Below are positions 54,501 to 62,000 of a DNA stretch of 64,000 nucleotides, piece after piece. The position numbers were made by a program, and so were the translations under genes. How positions within the stretch are numbered: the first letter of the stretch is position 1; each line of letters begins with the position of its first letter. The notes beneath the pieces are model-generated. The model had not been told where the DNA came from, searched no databases, and was given only the letters and a program-made list of their open reading frames with translations. Source of the DNA: Oligoflexia bacterium (GTDB lineage Bacteria; Bdellovibrionota; Bacteriovoracia; Bacteriovoracales; Bacteriovoracaceae); NCBI GenBank assembly GCA_015232355.1, contig JADFZW010000005.1, forward strand, positions 62,001 to 126,000, read 5' to 3'.

Positions 54501-54651
54501 TAATATTATCAACAAAAATCTCTCTCACCATCTCTAGCAGTTGTTGTGTTTCAAAATAAAGATCATTAGTTTGAACTGTATATAATCTACTGCTAACTAT
54601 CTTAGCTTTATTTCGTTTTTTATCTATGATTTGAAAAAAAAACAAACTCAC
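51547..54651 (-). CDS. purSL: FGAM synthase, PurS-PurL fusion
   Basis: 1034 residues from a GTG, with GGAGG 4 nt upstream. The N-terminal 110 residues contain FIEIAPRPEVTDDEGK, the PurS-type signature. The rest is PurL: WSEHCKHKEF, VKVFDDNAGLV, KVETHNSPSALDPYGGA, GRDGIHGATFSS, TMTDNGAGGLSS and SSHDLSDGGL. There is no glutaminase domain, which is the separate purQ. An insertion of Gly-Gln units (about 1000) and HTHTHK (about 745) come from 6-bp DNA repeats. It is 42 bp after purM. Function secure; the PurS assignment of the N-terminus is likely. Confidence 0.94.
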   Translation of the reverse strand: MSLFFFQIIDKKRNKAKIVSSRLYTVQTNDLYFETQQLLEMVREIFVDNITDQFYLNKLDFDLVFNRSFNSFIEIAPRPEVTDDEGKIAEKNIKEYLNSNLNIDNDLKVRSSTLYAFEEKISLELLEEYASKYLANKLIHHIQVGNDIEMFKEREHLFFSSIDSNDNERLRINEIIDLSCDNESDEKLLQISQKYLLALDLAEMKAIRNYYLRRDVADKRRSLNLPMWPYDIELQAIAQTWSEHCKHKEFRAKIHFELDGEKRVIDSLFDTYIRKATEIVNEKVDFLVKVFDDNAGLVRVDDDHYLSWKVETHNSPSALDPYGGALTGILGVNRDAVATGIGGARPLFNTNVLCFAPADYAQRNNLLPGQMDPRRIMYGVVKGIKDGGNKMGIPTVNGSIVFDDRFSGKPLVFCGTAALSPATVKDNESESEVNTALKKIECGDLIISAGGRVGRDGIHGATFSSLGLDENSPSSAVQIGSPYTQKILFDFLEEARDRYLVKTMTDNGAGGLSSSIGELAQIAGGAEVFLEKVLLKYSFLKPWEIFLSESQERITLVVEREKLNELQVLAQKFQVEICNIGQFKNDNHLSVYYKEKLILHLDLEFLHKGYPQKVLEAIHKTNNSEKNSQIFDIDFNKTTLNNIICQLLSNINICSREEIIRVYDHEVKGQTILKSLMGGVGTQNQFSPQDAAVFRLFYNSYKGVAISNGLCPQYAELDPYQMSQGAFDENIRSIISVGGELPHTHTHKNNFWSVCDNFCLPNVCYDPQTNPDGKEKLGKLVQMCEGLFDMATFFNIPLTSGKDSMKNDFIYKDKKISIPPTILYSFVANIEDVRRINSAEFKVSGDLIYLLGETYDDELAKARLFDLIDLYPEIQIPLVLPKSNVVVPKVRKEMALDLYLKMMEANRRRILNSSHDLSDGGLVVALAESLFANNLGATINLSCSNNVIPFLFSESHSRFLVSINPKMKSLFESIFDGRFKLLGEVEGQGQGQGESSAKVDLKIYNQNKLIVEIATSTLYSSFTKPRFLQYGGNE

Positions 54652-54693
54652 ACAACCTCCAGATACTAACTTTAATACTAATAAAAAAAATTC

Positions 54694-55905
54694 TTAGAAA
54701 TTAAATTTTATTACACCCACTCTCTCACTTTTGCTCTTACTCTTTATTTTAATAACTCTCTCTTTGATTATTTCTCCTGCTACTTGCGCTTGATAATTAT
54801 TCTCTTTGGCCATTGATATAATCTCATCTCCATAATCTTTAGATGCAATTAACAGCATTCCATTGCCCATATTAAAATAGCTATACATAACTTCATCGCT
54901 TAATCCTCCCATGCGACCAATCTCTCTCATTAATTCGCAAGGTGCAAATAGATCGTCAAGATATGCTCCAACAGATGCTCCTACAGAACATCCAATATCT
55001 AAAACTCGACCCAATTTATTTGCGAATGATCCACCAGTTATGTGTGCAATTCCTTTGAGTGGAATATTTTTTTCATAGATAATCTTAGTGAGTAAAGGAG
55101 AATAAATTGTTGAAGGTGTAAGTAGCTCTTGAATATTTATTAAATCCCAAGCATTTCCCTCTATTCCACTTCCTCCACTCAAACCATTTAAAATTTTTCT
55201 TACTAAAGTAAATCCATTACTTCTAAATCCATTCTCTTTAAAAGCAATGACAACATCTCCTCCTCTAATATTTTTTCCATCTATGATCGAGGAACGTCCC
55301 TTGGGTAAATATCCAATGGCGGTTGCACTCCAATTAAAATGCATTTTTTTTCCATACCCATTAATTCGCGATGATCCTAGTTCTGCTGTTTCTCCTCCTG
55401 AAATAACGATATTCGCTCTTTGAGCAGCATTACTAAGCCCAGACATTAATTCTTGAACAATATTTGCATCTAAATAATCTACATCCAGCACATTAGCAAT
55501 ACTTAGAGGAATAATGCCATTACAGATTAAATCATCTACCACCATCGCCACCAAATCATATCCTAATGTATTGTAGATTCCTGCTCTCTCTGCAATTTCA
55601 ATCTTTGTTCCAATTCCATCAGAGGTAATTCCAATATCGATATCACCAATTTTAATTAAGTTTGCAAAGGTTGCAGAGATATTATTAGGGGTTATAAAAG
55701 AGTTAGAGGTGACAAAATTAGAGATAACAGAAGAAGTGGCAGAGGTAGAAGTCGCAGTTATATTAGAGTATTTTCGGGCAATTTGAGAGCATAAGTTTTT
55801 AAGTTTTAAATCTCTGTAACCATTTCTATACTCATACTCATCAACATTTTCGTTGCGACCTTTTTCTTTTTCTTTTTCTTTTTCATTGTGGCATATAGAT
55901 GTCAT
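54694..55905 (-). CDS. purM: AIR synthetase
   Basis: 403 residues (typical 345). It converts FGAM to AIR. Motifs are SDGIGTKIEIA, YDLVAMVVDDLICNG, ISGGETAEL, GFRSNGFTLVR and HITGGSFANKLGR. The N-terminal extension contains a Lys-Glu repeat from four CTTTTT hexamers on the plus strand and a Ser/Thr/Val-rich loop (about 45-70). A C-terminal Lys-Ser run comes from another hexamer repeat. AAGGA lies 7 nt before the ATG, inside guaB; the two genes overlap by 23 bp in different frames. The family HPTR region is divergent (LTPSTIYSP instead of LxPTRIY). Confidence 0.95.
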   Translation of the reverse strand: MTSICHNEKEKEKEKGRNENVDEYEYRNGYRDLKLKNLCSQIARKYSNITATSTSATSSVISNFVTSNSFITPNNISATFANLIKIGDIDIGITSDGIGTKIEIAERAGIYNTLGYDLVAMVVDDLICNGIIPLSIANVLDVDYLDANIVQELMSGLSNAAQRANIVISGGETAELGSSRINGYGKKMHFNWSATAIGYLPKGRSSIIDGKNIRGGDVVIAFKENGFRSNGFTLVRKILNGLSGGSGIEGNAWDLINIQELLTPSTIYSPLLTKIIYEKNIPLKGIAHITGGSFANKLGRVLDIGCSVGASVGAYLDDLFAPCELMREIGRMGGLSDEVMYSYFNMGNGMLLIASKDYGDEIISMAKENNYQAQVAGEIIKERVIKIKSKSKSERVGVIKFNF

Positions 55906-57352
55906 GTACTTGTCCTTCTCTTATTGAGAGCGCTGACATTACTTCTAAGTTTGCTTGTGTATGTAATTCCTCTATGGAGGATACTCCGGCCGAGGACATT
56001 GCTGATTTAATTTTGGAAATAGTTTCTCTTAAAGTATCTTTTAATTTGCCTGCATACTCTACAAAACCCTCAACTCCCTCTGCAAAATTTGCTTGATGAT
56101 ATCTGGCCTCTCTCCAATTTCTCGCCTTAAAGGAACCTTCTCCCCAATAGGGTTTCATCACACGATTATTTATCACCACTGTTTCCGTTGGTGATTCAGC
56201 AGTTCGTGCAAAATATCTACCCATCATAACTACGTCTGCACCTAATGCCAGAGCAATAATAATATCTCTATCGCTAGTAATTCCACCATCTGCTATAATT
56301 GGAATGTACTCTCCACTACTCTTAAAATAATCATCGCGTGCACGAACTGCCTCTATAACTGCTGTGGCCAATCCTCTTCCTGTTCCCTTTTGCTCTTGAG
56401 TGATACATATAGATCCACTACCCATTCCTACTTTAATGGCCTTGGCACCAGCATTCACTAAAAATTGAAAACCCTCATAGGTAACAATATTGCCAGCAAC
56501 AACTGGAATTTTTGGAAAATTATTTTTAAGCCATTCTAGTGTGTCTCGTTGATAAAATGAGTGTCCATCTGATGAATCGATGGTTAACAAATCTACTCCT
56601 GCGGAAATCAATTCAGGTGCTCTATCTTTATAATCATGAGTACTAATAGCTGCTCCCACTAATGATCTAGAGTAGGAATCGGTAACTTCCAATGGATAAT
56701 TTAAATGATTGTTAATATCTTTTCTAAATACTAAATATTTTAATTTAAGTTTACTGTCGACAATTGGTAGAACGTGCTGATGTCCCTCTAAGATTATTGC
56801 TTTTGCTTCTTCTAGAGATGTCACATTCATGCCGATTTTTAATTTATCTTTTGCTATCATTCTATCAATAACTTTATAGTTAGCATGAATAGAAATATCA
56901 AAATCATTTTTTCCTACTAATCCTAAAAAAGTATTATCTTTATCATCAACAACTGGAAATGTAGCAAATCCCAAATCTATTGTTAATTTATGTAACTCTT
57001 CAATTTTCATTTGTGGTGAAACAGTTTTGGGAGTAACAAAACCAGCTTTATGTGCTTTGATTTTTTGGATCATCTCTTTTTGTTTATCTATTGGTTGTGA
57101 ACAATAGATAAATGAAAGACCGCCCTCTTTGGCCAAGCTTAAACTCAAATCAACTCCTGATACTGCTTGCATGGCCGCTGATACGACTGGAATATTTAAA
57201 TTGATTGTTGAATTATTTGTTGAATTTTTTGTTGAAGCAAGTTTCGTCTTGAGAGAAATTTTATCTATACTATTTTTTTCAGAGGTAAATCCAGGAAGAA
57301 GGCGAAACTCCATTAACGTTCTGGAAGGTTCAAAACAAATTCTATTGGCCAT
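55883..57352 (-). CDS. guaB: IMP dehydrogenase
   Basis: 489 residues from the ATG at 57352, 6 nt after GTGGAG; an in-frame GTG at 57364 is part of that ribosome site. It oxidises IMP to XMP. A CBS pair is inserted at about 95-210 (VTPKTVSPQMKIEE, VVDDKDNTFLGLV). The catalytic loop is GMGSGSICITQE (Cys), with TIDSSDGHS and the flap NWREARYHQANFAEGVEGFVEYAG. A 9-to-12-bp repeat gives STKNSTNNSTIN near residue 45. First gene of the ten-gene purine operon, with a TTGACA box upstream. Confidence 0.96.
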   Translation of the reverse strand: MANRICFEPSRTLMEFRLLPGFTSEKNSIDKISLKTKLASTKNSTNNSTINLNIPVVSAAMQAVSGVDLSLSLAKEGGLSFIYCSQPIDKQKEMIQKIKAHKAGFVTPKTVSPQMKIEELHKLTIDLGFATFPVVDDKDNTFLGLVGKNDFDISIHANYKVIDRMIAKDKLKIGMNVTSLEEAKAIILEGHQHVLPIVDSKLKLKYLVFRKDINNHLNYPLEVTDSYSRSLVGAAISTHDYKDRAPELISAGVDLLTIDSSDGHSFYQRDTLEWLKNNFPKIPVVAGNIVTYEGFQFLVNAGAKAIKVGMGSGSICITQEQKGTGRGLATAVIEAVRARDDYFKSSGEYIPIIADGGITSDRDIIIALALGADVVMMGRYFARTAESPTETVVINNRVMKPYWGEGSFKARNWREARYHQANFAEGVEGFVEYAGKLKDTLRETISKIKSAMSSAGVSSIEELHTQANLEVMSALSIREGQVHDIYMPQ

Positions 57353-57406
57353 AGAATTCTCCACTTTTTCTTTTGCAATTAATGATTAATATTAATTACA
57401 ACAAAG

Positions 57407-57435
57407 AAATAATCGATTTCTCTTCTATCTGTCAA
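57407..57435 (-). promoter_or_regulatory. Possible promoter of the purine operon
   Basis: On the minus strand TTGACA (57435-57430) is a perfect -35 box, followed after 17 nt by TTATTT as a weak -10. It is 55 bp upstream of guaB, the first gene. The -10 match is poor, so this is a candidate only. Confidence 0.35.
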
Positions 57436-57519
57436 ATTAATTTTATACTTATTATTAGGAAATCTTATTTTTGGCCAACAAAAATCTTTATTCGTACATT
57501 CTTGATGCTTGTATGAATA

Positions 57520-58050
57520 TTACCAAGGCCACCAACTACCAGGAACATTGTCTACATAGGTAATGTCATGTGAAAACTTTTTATTTTGAATTTTATCTCT
57601 AAAAAAATTAATACAATCAATTGCTTTGACCACAGTACGCGCACCAGAGTTTGTTGGAATCGGACTAAAAAAGATATTTAATCCATTATAATGAATAGGA
57701 TCTATATAAAGTTGACATGTTTCATTTGAAAAGTTCATTGGTATATTTGGTTCGTAGTTCGTTCCACTTAATACACGAATTTTTTCATTATATGCAGGAG
57801 AATCAATACGTATTTTTATACGTCCATAATTTTTTTCTAATTCTTCGTCTGTCATTTTTTTTATGTTTTCTATAATTTTATCCACGTCCAATGCTACAGT
57901 TATATTCATGGCCTTTACACTCCCAAGCTTAACGGTTTTCACCTCAAAAGCAAAGAGATTTGCAGAAACAATTAAAATAGAAATAGATACAAAAACAATC
58001 AATCTATGCATGATTAAACGTAAGTTAGCTCTGTTCTTTTCAAAATTCAT
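57520..58050 (-). CDS. Exported hypothetical protein
   Basis: 176 residues; AGGAG lies 8 nt before the ATG. A signal sequence spans about 14-35 (LIVFVSISILIVSANLFA-FE). The mature part has EVKTVKLGSVKAMNITVALDVD, a Cys pair (ETCQLY, AIDCINF) and a Trp-rich end (GSWWPW). No family recognised. It is separated by 252 bp from the membrane-protein gene upstream, so it is probably its own unit. Its proximity to the FHA-like gene suggests but does not prove a link. Confidence 0.68.
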   Translation of the reverse strand: MNFEKNRANLRLIMHRLIVFVSISILIVSANLFAFEVKTVKLGSVKAMNITVALDVDKIIENIKKMTDEELEKNYGRIKIRIDSPAYNEKIRVLSGTNYEPNIPMNFSNETCQLYIDPIHYNGLNIFFSPIPTNSGARTVVKAIDCINFFRDKIQNKKFSHDITYVDNVPGSWWPW

Positions 58051-58302
58051 TTTTTTTCTCCTAAAGTAATAAGCTAATTTGTAAAGTTATGAAATTAAAA
58101 ATTTCAACTTTTAATTAAAGAAAAATTATAGCATAAACAAATATGTCCAGTGAGAATAAAATTACCATTAAGTAAAATTTACATAAAGAGAAGAAAAGTA
58201 GTCTCAAACTGCTATGCTCTTTTTGTTTTGTTAGTTGCCGAACCAAATGAGCATGGCACTCGCTCTCGTTTGAACCAAATAATGCCAAAAATAAAACTTT
58301 TT

Positions 58303-58560
58303 TCACCATAACCAAAAATGCAAAGAAGATCGAAATTCTTCATTGAATAAACCTATAGCAAATATTATCAGATTCACTACCATTGCTATAATGCCTACTG
58401 CTCTCAATACATCCTCTTTTTTAACACTGTCTAATTGAAGATATATTACTGGGAATAGTATGTTTTTGATAATAGGATTTTTATATCCTTTATTGAAAAC
58501 GATCCAAAATAGAATACAAAAAAATATTGAATGAAAAAGTATCCACATCAAAATGTTCAT
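58303..58560 (-). CDS. Small membrane protein
   Basis: 85 residues with two hydrophobic segments (about 4-24 WILFHSIFFCILFWIVF and 53-72 VGIIAMVVNLIIFAIGLF) joined by a loop with YKNPIIKN. Its ATG overlaps the preceding gene's stop (ATGA), which supports that it is expressed. No family recognised. In position (second small gene after an FHA-like giant) it could be an immunity-type membrane protein, but only by context. Confidence 0.6.
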   Translation of the reverse strand: MNILMWILFHSIFFCILFWIVFNKGYKNPIIKNILFPVIYLQLDSVKKEDVLRAVGIIAMVVNLIIFAIGLFNEEFRSSLHFWLW

Positions 58561-58997
58561 TTCCTACACAACCTTAGATTATTAATTATATCTTGAGATG
58601 AAATATTTAATGGAATAATTGTTACTACGTAGTCTTTTGATTTGGTAATAATGATCTTATTGTTTGTCTGAAAATAATAATAATCATTAAGATTTAGTGA
58701 AGTAAGATTCACTCCTTCTTCAATTTTTTTAGACATTGATTTATCAACACTTATTTCTATTCTTATATTTTGTGAACACAAAAAAGCAACCCTATCTTTT
58801 AAATATTCCTGTTTACAATCAGACTGAGTAAAAAAACATATATCGTCATCAATTCGAAGTTGATACAATTTAGGGCGATTAAATTTATGATTTAAATAAA
58901 TAGTTATCATCTGTTGATATATGAAATGGAAACAAACTGCGCTTATTAGGAACAAAACAAAATATTTTAACCATTTTTTGCTTAATATTTTTTTCAT
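58557..58997 (-). CDS. Small membrane-anchored protein
   Basis: 146 residues. A basic start MKKILSKKWLKY is followed by one TM helix (about 12-30). The rest is extracytoplasmic with four Cys (DDICFFTQSDCKQE, FLCSQN, RLCRK) and beta-type sequence. AGGA precedes the ATG. It begins 32 bp after the FHA-like gene, in the same direction, and overlaps the next gene by 4 bp, so the three form one unit. No family recognised. Confidence 0.66.
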   Translation of the reverse strand: MKKILSKKWLKYFVLFLISAVCFHFIYQQMITIYLNHKFNRPKLYQLRIDDDICFFTQSDCKQEYLKDRVAFLCSQNIRIEISVDKSMSKKIEEGVNLTSLNLNDYYYFQTNNKIIITKSKDYVVTIIPLNISSQDIINNLRLCRK

Positions 58998-59029
58998 TAT
59001 ATTTCATCCTATGTAGTTAACAATTATTA

Positions 59030-62000
59030 TTATTCTTTTTTCAAGTAAATATCCTTTTCAGGATCGCTTAAATCAATATTATGCATAATTCTATCTGCTT
59101 TTTTCATTTCATCCTCGTAAGTATTTACATTAACCATTCCATATAAATTGGAACCTATACTAGTTAATCCTGAACTTGCATTTGATATTGGATTAGCAGT
59201 GTCTTCGATAGATTTTTTTGTTGTATTAGATAGGATTTTAATTTTTTCTTGTTCTAATAATTGAAGAGCATAATTTTGCTGATCAGTTCTTTTGGACAGT
59301 GGAATCAACTCAATTCGTTCTTGCTTTGATTTAACGTATTCAACTGCTTGATCTGCTTTATATAGTTGATATACATATTTTGCTCCTAAACTTAAACCAG
59401 TTGCTCCTGCAATTATTAGTGGAGCGTAAGCAGGTTCTCTTCCTTTCTCTGTACCAACAATCTGATATTTTTCTTTTAATCTATCTACAACTGCAAGCAA
59501 ACCTGGATCGCTTAATATATTTTTTTCTGCTTGTTCACTATGGCACTTATTAAAATCCTGATATTCCTTACTTGCAAGTTGGTCTGGTGTTAATTTATCA
59601 TAAGAATCAACTCCAAACTTTTTTGCTAATTCTAATTTGATAGCAGCATCTTGCTCTTTAATAAACTTATCAAGCGTAGCTTTTTGATCTTCACTCAGTC
59701 CGATTTTGTCAACAGATTCATCATCTCCATTCTCATTTATTGCTTCAAGACCTGCAATCAATTCTGGCATTGCCTCTTTAAATCCTTGAAGTGTACTTCC
59801 AATTTTTCTTCCAAGATCAATTTTTTTCTCTAAAGGTTGTTTTAAATTAAGATTTATAATACTTTTCATGCTTTCAGGAATTACTCCTTCAACCCCCATT
59901 GATACCTTGGAATCAACAGTAGTATTAGCAAATTTATTTAATGCCGATAGTGCCACTTCATCTAGATTCAAACGATTTTCATGAACTACTTCTCTTATTG
60001 TTTCACTACTTGCACCAGTTAGTCCACCAATTATCATCGATTTACTAGAGGGATTTTCTATTTTTATATTTGAAGTAATGGCCCCACTTGTACTGCCAGT
60101 TAAAACACTGGTAATAAAATCTCTGCTCGTATAGGAACTATGATTAAGTAGCTTATTAGTTGCATCTGATGATAAATTACCAGCAACACTACTACTCATG
60201 CTTGTAACTGTTGAGGTTGCAGAGTTACCTGCAGATATATTTAAATTAGTTACAAATTGAGATGCGTATCCTGCGGCCATCCCTGTGGCCATACTTTTAA
60301 GAGCAGATTCTACAGTCATCTTATTTTTTGCAATATACTTATCAGCAAGTACGTTGGCCAGAGCTGCTCCAGTTGGACCACCTCCACAAGCTGTGGCGAC
60401 AGTTACTAATGCTATTCTAGCAACATTTTCAAAACTAGCGGCCGCCTCAACATATCCCACTCCCTTGTCCGCAAATTTATCAAGCTTTACACTCAAATTT
60501 GCTAAATCCTGAGAGACATTTTTTAATGCTCTCGCCACAACATTAGTTATAACTTTGCTTTTCAATCTTTGAAGATCATTAACCGTTGCTACTATTTCAT
60601 CTTTAACTCCATCGAAACATTTTTTGTAGGTATCTGTCTTATAAATTTTATTCACATTTAATAAATCTGTCATCATATCAGAGGAAACATTTTGTACTTT
60701 ATAAATCCTCTCCATTATTTTATCGGCAACGGGAATATTATTTGTAATAGGTTTTAAAATCGCACGAGAAATACTTTGTTCAATCTTAATCAAGTTGCTG
60801 GTAATTTTTTTTGCATCGTTGGCCATGCGATTGGCCTCATCAATAATTCTTCCTATTGGTTTAAAACCATTCCTCCATGCAGATGTAGTAATTGAAGAGA
60901 CACTATTATGAAGACGTTTAATTGGCAGTTCTTTTCCCTCGGGGATATTAAATACAAGATTGTCAGATTTAAAATCAAGATTAGTAACATCAGAAGGAGC
61001 TTCCGTAGTGATGCTAACATTTTTTGCTTCCATAGTAGTGTTATAGTAAACAGTACTAGTAGTAGTTATGGTTCTATTTTTAAAAAATCCTATTTTTGTT
61101 TGCTGACTTGTAGTTGTATATTCAAGTGGCACAATAATTAATCCATTCTTTGCTTGTATAATAAAGGTTCCACTTGTTTTTGTTTGAGATGCCTGATCAA
61201 CATAAGTTCCATCAGTTTCTAATATTACACCTCCAGTACCAGAGGTAATTGTAGAAAAAAATGGTTTCCCATCTACAATTTTGCCTTCCCTAATTAGATC
61301 TCCACCTTTTGCACTGATGGTAACTGAATTTGTTGCTGTGATTGTTGAACCAGCTTTTAAAGTTAGATTTCCAGATGTTGATCCAAGATTCACATTAGTC
61401 CCGTTAATACTAGTGCCGCTTGAAACTTCTAACTCTTTTGCTTCAATAGCAACTCCACTGGTACTTTCAATATTTCGGTTAATGACTATAGGTTCAGTGG
61501 TAATTACTTGAATACCTTGTGCCGAAATTTTTCCCTCATTTGTAGTAACTAATTTTATCGCTTCTTCAGAACTTATTTTTCCATCAAAAGCAACCCAACC
61601 ACCCGAAGATAAATTACCTCTAACTTTTTCAAAATCTCCATTTTCTAATTTTATTAAAGTATTCTGATTGGAAATAATTTTTCCATTATGTTCTATATTT
61701 TTTTCAACAAACAATTGAACATTTTGTCCTTTAATCTGACTGCCACTTGTTGTAGATAAATCACTGGTAGTAATAAAAGTATTTCCATTGGAATCAATAC
61801 TTCCATTGATTCTCACTCTTTGATTGCCACTCACTACTACTGGTCCCATTCCCGCAACTATTCCGTCAATTACAACTTGTTTCCCTTTAAGAAATAATTG
61901 TTCACTCGATTTTAAACTTCCATCTATTCCAATATAGTCAGTGCTTTCAAGCAAAGTATTACCCTTGCTCTCTACATTTCCATTTTCTGCTATCTTTAAA

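Noticed and set aside
57353..57519. Purine riboswitch or T-box-like leader before guaB
   Set aside because: No conserved guanine-riboswitch core or long hairpin seen; the leader is simple AT-rich sequence.
58115..58315. 66-residue minus-strand frame overlapping the end of the 85-residue membrane protein gene
   Set aside because: No ribosome site, overlaps the upstream gene by 13 bp, no recognisable protein pattern beyond a hydrophobic end typical of AT-rich noncoding DNA.
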